Below, piece after piece: positions 11,995-24,020 of a stretch of 64,000 bases of DNA; position 1 is the first letter of the stretch, and the number at the start of each line of letters is the position of its first letter. This stretch comes from Linderina pennispora (taxonomy: Eukaryota; Kickxellomycota; Kickxellomycetes; Kickxellales; Kickxellaceae). Location of the stretch: assembly GCF_002104995.1 (NCBI RefSeq), contig NW_024468251.1, forward strand, positions 372,001 through 436,000, given 5' to 3'. The position numbers and the translations under genes were made by a program. The notes under the pieces were generated by a model. That model was given only the letters and a program-made list of their open reading frames with translations. It was not told where the DNA came from and ran no database searches.

Positions 11995-13617
11995 ATGCCT
12001 TTGTCCAACATTTCCTCCGGGAAACCACTTTTGCGATACGCTCAGTGTTGCAATTGGCGAGCTGGCCTTTCACCGACACCTATTTCCTGGCGAATGCTTT
12101 ACGACAGTAAAGTTTAATGGTAAGGTGAGCACAGGCAATGGTGTGGCGAGTGAGCATTATATGGGCATACATGTATCATTAAGGCTACCTATGTGCTAGG
12201 AATGCCATTGTACCGCCTTGTTGGCGGTAAATCAGAAGAGTGTGACAGGGTGCTCAAAACGATGTCGGGTATTTGCGACGCCTGTGAAGAACGGCTACGC
12301 CAACACGTTGGTGCTCGGGATATCAGTGTGTATGGCAGCACCTACCTACTTGCGTGAGATGTATGCCTTCCAGTTTGCTTTTGGCAAATACTATTTGCAG
12401 GAAAGGCAAAGGGAGAAACAATACACAGGTACTGTTCGCCACAGCAGATAGCTAACACGCAGCTGTATCTGAACCGCTTTACCGCATTGCTCAAGGAGAT
12501 GGAGGTATGTACAGTCAAGTACAGCATAGGGGGTGTGTATTGTCCGGCGTGTTTTGAGCACACATGGCTAACAGGATATGCAAACTGCTTTGCTTGGTAG
12601 CCATTGCGTGGTAAGTACGCCGTATATTATACGCAGCTCTAGAGGTATATGATATGCATGTAATTCAGGAATCATTTGTGTAGTCCCAGTGTCGCTCGCT
12701 ATTCGACTGTCAATGAATGCAAGCGCACCGCCGGACTACATGCCGCCCATGTTTGTTGCATTTGACAGCACCTGCAATGGAGACATTTTCTATATACCCG
12801 CAGTGCAGCAGTGCACGGATCGGGCTGATTGGTGACAGCAGCATGTCGACGATGTATTCATGTGTACTAAGCATCGAAGGGCCGGTGCAGTTCCCCCCAC
12901 TTGGAAGTGTTGTCAGCCCACTGTCAGTGAGCCTGGATGTCGATGAGGATCAGGCGAAACGAGTGGTTGTGGCATCATTCAAAGAAGACCCCAGCAAAGC
13001 TAGCCTAGCATCTGCTTCAGATATCAGAAGCGACAGAAGAAAGCGCAGTGCTGGAAAGCCGAGAAATCGAAGAAGTGTGAGTGTGCTATGGAGTCAAATG
13101 GCGAGCCTATGGTAAGTATTACCGGAACGTAGCACAGCGCTGCATTGGCAAGTTGGAAACTAACCCCTGGCATATTAAACACATGGGCAATTAGGTGGTT
13201 TGTTCGCAGTGCCACCGGGAGTGCCATGCCGCGTGCTATTTCCTACACGGATTGTCTCCCATGGCTGGTACCACATTCCTGTGCCTCCGCTGCCAGTTGG
13301 CCAGCCACAGCGAGCTAAGACGAGCCAGCATGCGCCTCCAAACGCTGGCAGGCATACGCCGCACATTGAACATGCTGCAGGAAACGAGTGGTCAAAGGGT
13401 ATATCCACGAGATTTGCAGTGCTGTTGGCTGCAAACAGCGCCGGGGAAGATATATAGGCAAAGCACCTGAAGAGCCTGGGGGTCATTGACGAGAACATGG
13501 GATGAGCGCCCGGCCATGTACTGTATGGCAGCAGATGCGCCGACACAGACGATTGAGCGGCTGTTCAGCAGCGATATCCGAGTGGCGATTGCAGTTCTGC
13601 CTAAAGTCAGGGCCTAG
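11995..13617 (+). CDS. HOP1: HOP1-type meiotic axis protein: HORMA domain, PHD finger, winged helix
   Basis: HORMA-domain protein of the meiotic chromosome axis, which promotes interhomologue recombination. It is split by several short introns and some one-base shifts, so no single open frame shows it. HORMA pieces in order: QHFLRETTFAI and ELAFHRHLFPGECFTTVKF (12.02-12.12 kb), KNGYANTLVLGIS then TYLREMYAFQFAFG (12.29-12.39 kb), LYLNRFTALLKEME (12.46-12.51 kb), SAPPDYMPPMFVAFD (about 12.73-12.77 kb) and GLIGDSSMSTMYSCVLSIEG (12.83-12.88 kb). A clean 83-base intron (13112-13194, GTAAGT donor, CTAAC branch) splits a canonical C4HC3 PHD finger: C-x-C, 11, C-x2-C, 4, H-x2-C, 15, C-x2-C. A winged-helix-like segment follows (KHLKSLGVIDEN, then ERLFSSDIRVAIAVLP). 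HORMA plus PHD plus winged helix is the Hop1 chromatin-binding architecture. The start is uncertain; a tail up to about 13730 is possible if one base is missing at 13613. Confidence 0.78.
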
Positions 13618-14164
13618 AAGTGCGGTCTGCTGGCGTGGAAAATGAAACCGCAGACCGAACCCTTCCGCTAAGCGATCGGCAATCGGGATATGCCGGAGCG
13701 GAGGAACATTCTGGTCGAGGATGAGGGGAAGGATGGCCGGCGGAAACCAGGCCAGCAGCAGGGATTCTGGTGTTGCACTAATAATTACCTGGTTCTTACC
13801 AAGAATCTCCGCCAGAGCCTCCGCCCCGGTCCTTATGCTCTTCAGTTTTCTCCATTTTTAAATATAGGCAGTTTGCAAGAGGCACAGTTCACGTCTGGTG
13901 CGGTAAGTTGCATTTCGGAGGCGGCTGGGACGTTTGCACTTCAAAGAGGGACACGTAGGCAGGCTTTCCGCATGCTTTAGAGGTTTGTTGTCATTTTTCC
14001 AATGCCACACGCCCTGCTGACCAAGTGCATTTTCTCGCTTTCTTCCTTGTAGTAGACAGCGTATTCATTTTCCCTCTCGTAAGCTCGCTTTCAGCTTCGT
14101 GCTTTCTATTTCTACCTCACTTCCTCTATTATACAGTTTCGTCTCGTTTGAAATTTCGGCCACA
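13618..14164. other. intergenic / EDE1 leader
   Basis: Contains an alternative C-terminal reading for the HOP1-like gene up to about 13730, then a pyrimidine-rich leader (14030-14150) typical of the 5' regions in this window. No other gene seen. Confidence 0.4.
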
Positions 14165-17100
14165 ATGAATTCTTTGGATTGTAAGTAGCTCTGTGCCAGT
14201 GCAGAGATAGCGCAGGTGGGGACGGCCCACCTTCATGCCAAGGCGCATGCACTTACTGATTGCGCACTGTCTGCTCTTGTGTGTTTTCCCCACTATAGTG
14301 GCCGGTGACGCGGCTGGAGCCAGCAGCCTGTGGAAGCCCACAGCGGCCGAGCAGAAGGCGTACGGCCACCTGTTTTCGCTTGCGGACGCGGATCACAAGG
14401 GCATAGTCCAGGGGCAGGCAGCAGTGCCGTTCTTCCAAAAGTCGGGCCTCTCGGATGCGGTGCTTGGACGTGTATGGCAGTTTGCAGACACAAAGAGCAA
14501 GGGTCATTTGACGTCAGCCGAATTCAGCGTCGCGATGAAGCTCATTTCCTTGGCACAGGCCAAGAAGCCCGTGGCGCTGGCGAACCTAAAAGATGAGACG
14601 CCCTTGCCAGCCCTGCGCGGAATCGACATGCCACACGACGACGAGGACGATGCGCTGACGCAGTTCACGCACCAACGGCGCAGCTCGGCAGCGTCCAGTG
14701 TTGGATGGGGCAGCATGATGGGGCAGAACGAGGCGGCGGTGCCCGACGTTGAGAAGCAGCAGTATACGCGGATCTTCAATGCCAACCATCCGGTGGACGG
14801 CGTCATCGACGGCATGACGGCGCGCGGAATCCTGATGCGGTCCAAGGTCAGCGTGGAGCAGCTGAGCAAGCTGTGGACGCTGGTGGACCCCAAGGGCGAG
14901 GGCAAGATGCGGCTGCCCGGATTCATCGTGGCCATGTACTATATCCGGCGGATCATGGAGAACAAGGGCTTTATGCTACCGGCCACGTGCCCGGCGTCGT
15001 TGTGGCAGTCGGCTGGTGGAGACCCGCTGCCGCGGCGGCAGCAGCAGCTTAGCGATGTCTTTGGCTCGATGAACTCGTCGACGCCTGATCTGGGCAAGGC
15101 TGTGTGGGACGTGACCAGCGAGGAGAAGGAAAAGTACGACCAGTTCTTCAGGCAACCTGGATACAGGCAGGCGCGGATTCCTGGCTGGCGATGCTGCGGT
15201 CAACTTCTTCCTCAAATCCAAGCTCAGCGAAGCGCTGCTGGCCAAGGTCTGGGACCTGGCAGATATCGGCAAGACAGGCAAGCTGAACAAGGACCAGTTT
15301 GCTGTGGCTATGCACTTGATCAATGGCAAGCTGGCTGGCCGCGACATACCCGACACACTGCCTGCAACGCTCGTCCCGCCGTCCATGCGCAAGGCATCAG
15401 TGGCTAGCCCGAGCCTGCGCAACCTGAGCCCAACCATGCGGCCCCTGTCGGCAGACCGCCAGCAGCAGGCGCTGGACCCGCTAAGGCGCTCGACGACAAT
15501 GAGCGTTGGTCATCTGGGCTCCAACACGAGCAGGTCGACAAGCCGCACGCCGGCGCCCCGGTCGCCGTCAACTGACGTCGGAGATTGCCCAGATGCAGTC
15601 GCAAGTCAGCCATCTTGAGGATTTCTCGCGCGGCCTGCAGACCCAGCGCAACACCATTGCCAGCAATGTGGCAGCGGCGTCGGCACGCAAACAGGAGCTG
15701 GAGATCAAGATCTCTGCCCTGCAGTCGTCGCACGAGGCCGAGGCCAAGATCAACAACGAGCTGGAGGAGAAGCTGCGCAGCGAGGAGGCAAGGTCAACGC
15801 ACTGCAGGCGAAAGCTGGGCGAGGCAAACAAGACGCTAGCAATTGTGGTTGCCCAGAAAACGCAGCTGCAGCGCGATGTGCAGGCCGTGCAGGCGCAGCA
15901 GGCTGAGGTGCAGGCGCAGCTAAGGCAGGCGCAGGAGGAGGCTCAGAGGCTCAGTGCCGAGATCTCGGCGCTTGACCGCGAGAAGAAGCACCTGGAGCAG
16001 ACACTAGCGGTTGCCCAGAGCCAGGCCAAGCAGCAGCAGGAGGCCAATGCGGTCGCCCAGCAAAGCCTTGCCGCCGCCAAGAGCGAGGTAGCTGGGCTGG
16101 CGCAAAAGGTCGAAGCCCTTCCGACGCCCAGCGCCTCGGCACCCGAGAGCCAGCAGCAATTGAGCAGCCGGTCCCCCGGGACGCGTTGTTGCAGCAAGCA
16201 GCAGTACCCAGCTTTGATGACATCTTTGGCGCATCCGATGTGCACGCCAACTCGCCGGGGCCCGACGCCTTTGGCGATATGTTCAAGTCGCCGCCGCCGC
16301 AGCCATTGGGCACTGCTATCGACGAGCCGTCCAACGCTGCCGATTCGTTCGAGAACTTTGCCACCTCCGTTGGCTTTGTGCCGACCTCGACTGCCAGCGG
16401 GCCATCGGGCAGCCAGGCTCTGCCGCCAGCACGGTCAATTGCCGAGACCAGTGCGGCATTCTCCAGCAGCGATGCGTTTGATTCGTTCGGCGCCCAGTCG
16501 ATGGATCCGTTCGAGGAGTTCTTGCAGTCGACTGTGACGTCAGAGCCCGCCGCTGCCAAGTCTGGCTCGCCGCCAAGTGTGCGTTCCGCGTCGTTTGTCA
16601 CTCCGCAGCCAACATCTCCTGTAGTGCCTGAGCGGCCAAAGGAAACGGTGCCGCCTGCCAATGACGACTTTGACGCAATCTTTGGCGAGAGCCAGGCCGA
16701 CTTGCCTGCGACAACCAACGGCACTGCCGCCGCCGCCGTCATTTCACGTGCTGCCTCGGTACCACCCACCAGCACCGCCATCACACCTGACGTCGTCAGG
16801 TCTAACGTGTCGTCGCCATTCACTGCGGCCACGCCCAAGTCCGCAGGCAATGCCTTTGATGTGGACTTTAGCGGAGCCTTCGGCGAGATGCGCGGGTCGA
16901 GCGACAAGGCCATTGCGCAGGAGCTCGAGTCGTTCAACAACAAGTTCCCGGATATTGGCGATGTTTCGCAAAAGCCCTCGGGGAAGGACAACTTGACGTT
17001 TGAGTCGCTGTTTGGTCCGGGCGAGGAGACCGCTGTGCCTGAGAAGACCGCTGGGGAGCCAGCCAAGGCTGCGGCGACTGCGGCGACCGCGGGACTGCAA

Positions 17101-18178
17101 ACGATCGCCGAGGAGGTCGTGGATACGAAAAAGCCCGAAGCCGAGAGCAAGCCGAAGGACGACGATAAGGACTTTGTGCCGCCGCCAGTCGTCAAGCGCA
17201 CCAACGGTATGAACTAACACTTCGCACCTTCCACCCACCCCCAATTTCTTTCTCAATGTCTCCACACTCTTTGCCTTTCACCCCCCCTCCATGCCACTAT
17301 TTCTCGCTTACCCATGTTGCCTGTGCGCGCGCCCCAAATTGCCTCACAACGCCCACCCCTTTTTGTGAACCATTTTGCGCCTCTGCTCCTTTTCTTCTTT
17401 CTCCGACATCTTTCCGCCATTTGCAGCAAGCCCGCGCGCTCACACCTTGGATTGTCCCTTTTTGCTTTGTGACTGACATCCGTCCATGTCGCGTGTGCCC
17501 TGTGCCTCAAAGCTGGATGAAATGTGGGATTCCTTCGGGCGTATTGGCCATGGGCCTGCTTACGTGTCACGCGGAATGCGGAGCTCTGTACCTTTATAGA
17601 CACCCAAAGGACGTTGTGAAAGTCAATATAGTGTGGAGCGTGCTGTGGATTACACTCAGGATGAAAAGGACGGTTTGCGCCGGCCTCGCCTATTTGGCCA
17701 CATGTTGGGCGGCGATTAGCCATTCTCGCCAGACAGTCTCGCTTGACACGCGCAAAACCGGGCATGTGTTCCTGCAGCAGTGTTTACACCCAAACGGTTC
17801 CGCCCGAGCGGCCTCCGAAAATCCCCGCTTCGTTCCTGCATCCACTAACATATGCAGATTATCTCCATATAGTGTCTCAGCGGCCAATGTCGCGGGTCCT
17901 GTCGATATTCCGGCCCAGCAGCAGGAACATGGACGGCGGGGCTCCGCCCATGCCCAAGAGCAGCAAGAACAAGAGCAGCAAGGGCAAGGACAAGGAGAAG
18001 GACTTTGAGGCGCAGTGGGCCAAGGGCGACTGGCCGGACTGGGTGCGCAACGGCGAGTACCAGTACGAGCGTCGCACGCTGATGGAGATGGGCTACCACA
18101 AGGACCGGGTCGTCGAGGCACTCGAGGTCAACGACTTTCAATCTGATGCAGGCGACCGAGTACCTGCTGTCATCGTAA
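14165..18178 (+). CDS. EDE1: EDE1/Eps15-like endocytic scaffold: three EH domains, coiled coil, UBA
   Basis: Early-arriving scaffold of clathrin-mediated endocytosis that binds NPF-motif adaptors and ubiquitin. Exon 1 is 16 bases (14165-14180), then a GTAAGT intron to 14298. Three EH domains follow: near residues 15-105 (LFSLADADHKGIVQG), 175-260 (IFNANHPVDGVIDGMTARG) and 300-385 (AKVWDLADIGKTGKLNKDQF). A long coiled coil rich in Q/E/A covers about 15.6-16.1 kb. A Ser/Pro/Phe-rich region has repeated FDDIF / FDSFG / DPFEEF motifs typical of adaptor-binding tails. The coding frame leaves 17206 through a GTATGA donor and resumes at 17873 in matching phase with a basic linker and a UBA domain (MEMGYHKDRVVEALEVNDF, then LMQATEYLLSS) ending at 18178. 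One-base shifts lie near 15160, 15575, 16170 and 18138. The distal UBA exon could be missed by gene finders. Confidence 0.88.
17207..17872 (+). other. long intron separating the EDE1 UBA exon
   Basis: 666 bases, donor GTATGA at 17207, acceptor AG at 17871-17872 preceded by a CTAAC-like branch site. It is much longer than the 80-250 base introns elsewhere. Joining 17206 to 17873 preserves phase into the UBA exon. No separate gene is evident inside it. Confidence 0.6.
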
Positions 18179-21069
18179 CCGAGGCATTCGTGTCGGCCAG
18201 TGTGTTGTCTGAGGGATCCCACCTAGCATTTTCTCAACTTCAATATCGAGCTTTTGTCTTCTTTTATGCTGCCTAGTTTTCGTTCCTTTCCATTTTGGTA
18301 CTAAAATTGCCTTTCTCTAATCACCACCATCACCGCCGTCGTCATCATTGGCTTATCTAGCCTCGATTGGTTGCATAAACTCCATGGCGAGGTTGTGCGC
18401 AAACAAGATTGAGGCTGTCCATTTGAAACCGAGTAATGACTATTTGTTGCATATATTTGCAACACCGAAGGCGGCCGAAGTTGTTCGACAGTCCAAGAAA
18501 CAAACCCTCCAAATATACGTCAAGACAAGGGAACTAGGGTATGAAGAATTAGCCGAAATGCTCCATTTGCAATAGAGCTGGCGGCAGGAATCTCTAGCGT
18601 GCAGGATAAGCTGGGCCAACGAAATCCGACAGTCGTCGGTGACAAGGGAGAAGCATGGGGGTTTTTCATTTGGGGACAAGGTTGGGCGCCAGAGTCTCCA
18701 AGCGGCCCGGTCGGCGGCTGTGCTGCTTAAGGGCACAGCGCCAAAGAGAGGATATGCATCCTTAAACGGCAAGCTACACATGAATTGCAAGGGTGTAGTG
18801 GCCAACACACTGGCAGAGTGGCGACCATTATGACGGACTGGAGAGAGTGCATTCTCGCCACTGCAAGAATGGCTCGCACTAGTTGGGTAGGCCAGCAGGG
18901 ACATGGCAGCCAGGTGGCAGCGCTTGTGCAGATGGATGGGTATATCGTGCCATTTTGTGGCTTGACATTTAGGCATCGCGGAAACAAACACGCCTCCGAC
19001 CAGCCTGCCGGTGACTAATGCGCAACGCGGAGCGGCAGATGGATAGCCCCGATGAAGGAAGATGATGGGTATGCTTACTGTGAGAGGAGGGTACTGTCCG
19101 CGCTCAGAATTACCTGTGATTTGGCATTCAGAGTAGCACGGACTATCCAGTGGAAAAAGGGCCATCACATACAGCAGGACACCGGAGGAGAGATCCCGGA
19201 TCCCTTGGGCAGGAGCCGCGTCTGCTCGCTATGTGCTCCAGGCAGGCAGCGCTGTGTTGTAATATGGTGTCTTTGAGCACAGCTGACAAGCAAGGTGGGA
19301 TGCGGGAAAGGGCCTCATCCCTCTTTCATACTCCCCCCATCCACTGCGGTGCGGAATTCATGCTGCAAGCATCGGTATTTTGTACCCTGTTTGGGGATCC
19401 AACAGGCAGCGTAGGAGAAGGTGCCGGTTTTGGGAACTCGCAGAACTGAGTAAGCGTACCAAGTAGCGTGCATGATGGAACAAGTCCCAGCTTTGTAGCC
19501 CTGTGGCCGCCCGCCTGCTATCGGCTGATTTCCGCTGTGCCGCTGCCCATCCCCTGCTGGTCCCTTGCTCCATCGCCGTCTGCCCGAGTCCTGCAAGGGG
19601 CTGCTTGGTGTGCGAGTATGGAATAGCCATTCGATTGGAAAAGCGGCTGGCAGTCAAAGCGCATAAAAGCCCACGCATGAGATTCGCCTTTCAAAAAGGT
19701 TCTGGATTCACTAGAACTAGCTCATCTCTTTTCTCTTTCCCCTTCGTGCTTATTAATCTGACAATATACGCTTTTATTACACCTTCTTCTCTGTGTATAC
19801 TAGGACTGCTCATTTCATTTCATTGCTTTCGTTTCCTCGATCCGGTATATTGTCTAGCTTGATCGGATCCGTGTAGTTTAAGGATATCTCGTAAGTATTC
19901 CAATCAGAGGGTCTGCTACATGGGATACAAACTGGCTCTTGGCAAACTGCTGCATGTATTTCTCCCTCTCTTTCTCTTGGCTCCTCCAGGCGCCAAGCTG
20001 CGGGTGTGTCTGCAGCCAAGGGCTCCTTCCGATCCTACTGCCTTGCCTTTTGCACCGTTGACAAATGCGCACCCTCCGCGCCCCTATTCTTCAGCATGCC
20101 AACCGTACAGCCTCGCACTATTGTTCTCGCAACCCACGGGAGGGAAAGCGCAAGGTCCCTTCAATTACCCGCGCATAGAGGCCAGTCCGCTAGGTCAGCC
20201 GGGTAGAGTGAAGGAGGGAGTGGCCCGCCACCAGCCAACCGCTACTTGGCTTTGGGCTATTGCAGCGACACCAGGTGCATGGAATGTGATCTGGCGCGCG
20301 GGCGGGAAAAGGAGAAACGGCGAAAACCCGCTCAATCATCTGGTGCGTGGACGTGAAATTCCGCACTATTTAGTGGTCGTGGGTGGACTTGTTTTCTATA
20401 AAGAGATTCGTCCATGGAGCCTTGCGCGTGTCCTGGAGCCATTCCTACACATGCCCTTTTCCTCTCCTTTTTATTCCTTGTACTATTGGACATCTTTTTG
20501 TGCCTGACATAATCCTGCGCCAAGAGAGTCCATTTCCCAGAAAATACCTTGATACGCCTTGCCAGCTTTAATTCTTGTTTTGTTTCTCTCCACTGCACAC
20601 CACCACTTTATTCCATCGCCTATTTTGTTCTGTCGTCCGTATTACAGGTCCGTTTTACACGCCAGTGGCTCTGAGAAGGGTGGGGCAGGCGGGCCACAGT
20701 GGTTTGGGGAGACAGGCGAGCACACAGCTAAACAAGAAATGCCATCTGGCGTGCTTGTCCAATGAGGGGTCATCCGACATACAACCTCCTGCCCCTGCTA
20801 TCTGAACCATAGAGTCGCCCTCTGGGTTTTTTTTGGCTTTCTGGCAGGCGCGGAGCTGATAGCGTAGCACGAGACCCCTGTGCTTTTTGCGCAGGCTTGC
20901 ACAAATGTCACAATAATCCAGCTAATCCTCAAGCCCTCCTGCTTGTCCTTGTGTAGATTTTAATCACCCACCCCATTTTCCTCTGAGGCAGGCTTGTCAC
21001 GCACCAGCGATAATACATAAACGAGCAAGGCGTTTTCAGCACCCATTGAGCGTCGTCAGAAGAAACGAA
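18179..21069. other. large intergenic region upstream of DGK
   Basis: About 2.9 kb between EDE1 and DGK. It holds one small open frame (18384-18575, listed separately) and a probable promoter/leader at 19.66-19.9 kb: an AT-box (CATAAAAG), a CT-rich tract and a strong donor GTAAGTATT near 19890, which could be a 5' UTR intron of DGK. Several open frames (e.g. 19503-19862) lack domain features and are not called. Confidence 0.4.
18384..18575 (+). CDS. unrecognised 63-residue open frame
   Basis: ATG to stop encodes a short basic protein (starts MARLCANKIEAVHLKPSN, ends LGYEELAEMLHLQ). Its residue composition looks protein-like (alternating charge and hydrophobic runs) and differs from the surrounding non-coding sequence, but I recognise no family. 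It could be a fragment of a mobile-element gag or a chance frame. Confidence 0.2.
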   Translation: MARLCANKIEAVHLKPSNDYLLHIFATPKAAEVVRQSKKQTLQIYVKTRELGYEELAEMLHLQ

Positions 21070-24020
21070 ATGGCAGACAACGTGACACCGAACAGAAGCC
21101 GCAGCAGCAGCAGCGGTAGCCAGCAGCGCGCAGCACAGATGGGCAACAGCACGTCATCATCGCGTACACCCTCATCAAACACGTCGCACATGAGTCGGTC
21201 TGCGCGCAGCTCCGTCTACGACACATTCGGCGGCCCCAGCGGCGAATCTGGCAAGTCGCCGTTTGGGTTCGGCATGGGCGACAAGTCAGCAGCAGCGTAC
21301 CTGGCGCAGGCCTACGAGCGCATGATGAAGGACAATGCCAGCATCCACTCGTCGGCCAAAAACGCCCTAACCGGCGAGATCGATGAGCCCTCCACATATG
21401 TGTTTATTTTCACCAACCCGCGGTCCGGCAACCAGCAGGGCCGCAGCCTAATGAGCATGGCCTTTGCGCAACTTCCGGCTGCGCGACCGGCCCGAAGTGC
21501 AGGTGCAGATTCTACGACGTAACCAACGACGAGAGCCAGAAGGAGGGCCTGCATTATCTGCATCAGCTGCAGCTGCGGCAGGGCGACCGGCTACTGAAGA
21601 CAGCCTTTCCGGAGCTCCTGAATGGCTCGGCTGGGCATATCCTGAGGCCATCGCCATCGATGTGTCCGGGGGAGCACGGCTCGACGCCCTGTTTGCACAA
21701 CCACAGATCCGGCGACGACAAGGGTGCTTGGGATGAGTGGATCACAGAGGCCGCAGGCAAACTGGAAAGTGGGCTGTCGCAGTTCAGCGAGGAGGAGATC
21801 ACGCAGCGGCTGCAGCATGCGCAGGAGTCAGCCATTAAGCTGCACGTGTGGAGCGCCGGCGGCGACGGCACCGTGTCGGCAACGATCCAGGCCATGTTCG
21901 ACAACGACATCGATGTCAACCGCGTGTACTTCTCCTGCATTCCCTTTGGTACCGGCAATGATTTCGCCGATGCCCTGGGCTGGGGCCGCAGCGTGCCCGG
22001 CAATGCGGTCGGCGAGAGCATGAAGCTGCTGAACAAGATCATCACTGAGCGCCTCGACGGATACACGTGTAAGCTCGACATCTACGAGATGACATTCACC
22101 ACATACGATGACGGCCACATCAAGCATGTCAGCAAGGACATGTTCAAGCAGCCCGGCATGAAGCGCTACTCGTGTCTGATGATCGACTACTTCTCGCTCG
22201 GCGTGCAGGGCTTTGTTGGGTCGTCATTCGAGCTGCACCGGCCCGGCAAGCGCGCACTCAACATTCTGATGTACACGGCGGCGTCGGCCAAGTGGGTGTT
22301 CATGAAGAAGTTCCCGCCCATCAACGAGGCCCTGGAGTCGATCAGCACGGTGCCCGAGGCCATAAAGGACGATGCCAAGCTCACCGACAAGGACCGCGCC
22401 CGGTGGCTCGAGCAGGCCAGCGAGGCGGACCGCAAGCAGGTGATGCTGTTCCGCGTGGCCGGACCCAAGAAGCACTGCCACGGACGCAAGATGGGCTGGG
22501 CCAAGGAGCCCAAGGCCCGGCACATGTGCACAGCCAGCGACTTTGGCGAGGGCGTCGACGCCGACCTGCCGGTGATCCGCTCCAAGCCCATTGAAATCGA
22601 CATCCAGAACGTCGCGCGCTTCTGGGGCCGCAACATTGACGTGTGGAATAACCCGCACAAGGAGGACTCGGGCCGCTCGCAGCTGTCCAACAAAAAGGGC
22701 GTTACCGATAGCACCAACTGGACCCCGCAGTACGCTGGCGACGGCAAGGTCGAGCTGTTCAGCGTGCGGGATATCGGCGACTACGCACTCAACCAGATGC
22801 CCGGCCGCAGCGACTACCGCATCAACCGCCTGGCGCAGATGGCCGGGCCCCTGGCACTGCATTTCCGGGCGCCCGAGGACTACCCGCCGCGCTCCAACAA
22901 CCCGCTGACCAGCCATAAAAACATCGAGCAGGGGCTTCTATACGGTATGTGTGATGGCGAGTTCATTGAGCTGTACCACCCACGCGACATCGTGATTTCG
23001 CGCAAGGTCACGCTCAAGGCCATTGGCAGATCTCCCGAGACCTCGCGCATCGTGCTCGATACCATCAAGAACGACGGGCTGGATGCCGTGCAGATGGACG
23101 CCACGGCAGCTGCTGATACAACGCAGTCGGGTCGCCCGGTGGACGTCAACAACTACGTGGCCAGCCCGTTCCAGCGCATCTTCAAGTTCCCGCGCCGCCC
23201 GGCCCCTGACACTTCCTCGGCCAAGTCCATCACCGGCCAGCTGCTCAAGTCGCCGGTCCTGGCAGCTGTCAGCGGCGGCCCGTCGCGCTCCTCCAGCACA
23301 ATACGCCGCTCAACCTTCAATTCGATCCGCAACTCGATGCTGTTCCGCTCGGGCTCGCGGTCGCGCAAAAACAGCTTCACCGAGTCCGAATCGTCAGCCG
23401 CTTCGCCGCTCGCCAAGTCGCACAGCATAGGGACTGGCGTCCACCATGACTCGCCGCTCAGGAACCCGCCCACGTGCGTCCAGGACTCGGTGCGCCGCAA
23501 GTCTCTTACTGGCAGCGACGGGCTGTCGGCTCTGGCCGAAGTCAACAACAGCAGGCTGCCGCTCAAGGCCCATGCCACGCATCGCGCCCATTCGAAGTCT
23601 TTGGACATCACCAATATCCGCACCAAGGAGCACGCAGTCTTGGTTGCGGAGCCGGCCTCGGTCGAGATGCCAGCCAAGAGTGAATCGACGCCCTCGGATG
23701 TCACCACCAAGAAGGCTGACGAATCGCGGCGCGAGAGCCTCTCGTCATCTGATTCATCCGATACTGATGCCGAGCTGCCAGCAGGACACCTACGCAGCCG
23801 CAGTTCTGCCAATACTACGTCGACGCCGATTAGCCCGGTGACTGCGCACGGTCATTGTCTGATGACCATCGGCAAGGATGTGGTCGAGAATGTCGAGAGC
23901 TTGCGGCTGAAGGACGATGCGAGCACGAGCAACAACTCGGACGATGTGCACCATCTGTCCTCCACCTCAAAGTCCCCCCCGGCCGCTGCTAATACTGTTC
24001 CGCCGATGGAGGTCAGCTAA
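21070..24020 (+). CDS. diacylglycerol kinase with long Ser-rich tail
   Basis: Lipid kinase phosphorylating diacylglycerol to phosphatidic acid. Ser-rich N-terminus (about 110 residues), then the DAGK catalytic domain: VFIFTNPRSGNQQG (nucleotide-binding start), the SAGGDGTVSATIQ motif with GGDGT, and IPFGTGNDFADALGWG. The accessory domain follows (MIDYFSLGVQGFVGSSFELH, then ALNILMYTAASAKWVFMK). From about 23.1 kb on, the C-terminal 300 residues are Ser/Arg-rich and low-complexity, a likely phosphorylation-rich regulatory tail. No C1 zinc finger, EF hand or PH domain is visible, so this is a minimal catalytic form with unusual extensions. Two one-base shifts near 21475 and 21515 separate the first block from the rest. 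The ATG at 21070 was chosen as the first methionine; a leader intron further upstream is possible. Confidence 0.85.

Noticed and set aside
15951-17204. 417-codon open frame antisense to EDE1
   Set aside because: It mirrors a Ser/Pro-rich low-complexity region in GC-rich DNA; the plus strand has recognisable EDE1 features.
19503-19862. 119-codon open frame upstream of DGK
   Set aside because: It runs through a promoter-like CT-rich tract, and composition is not protein-like.
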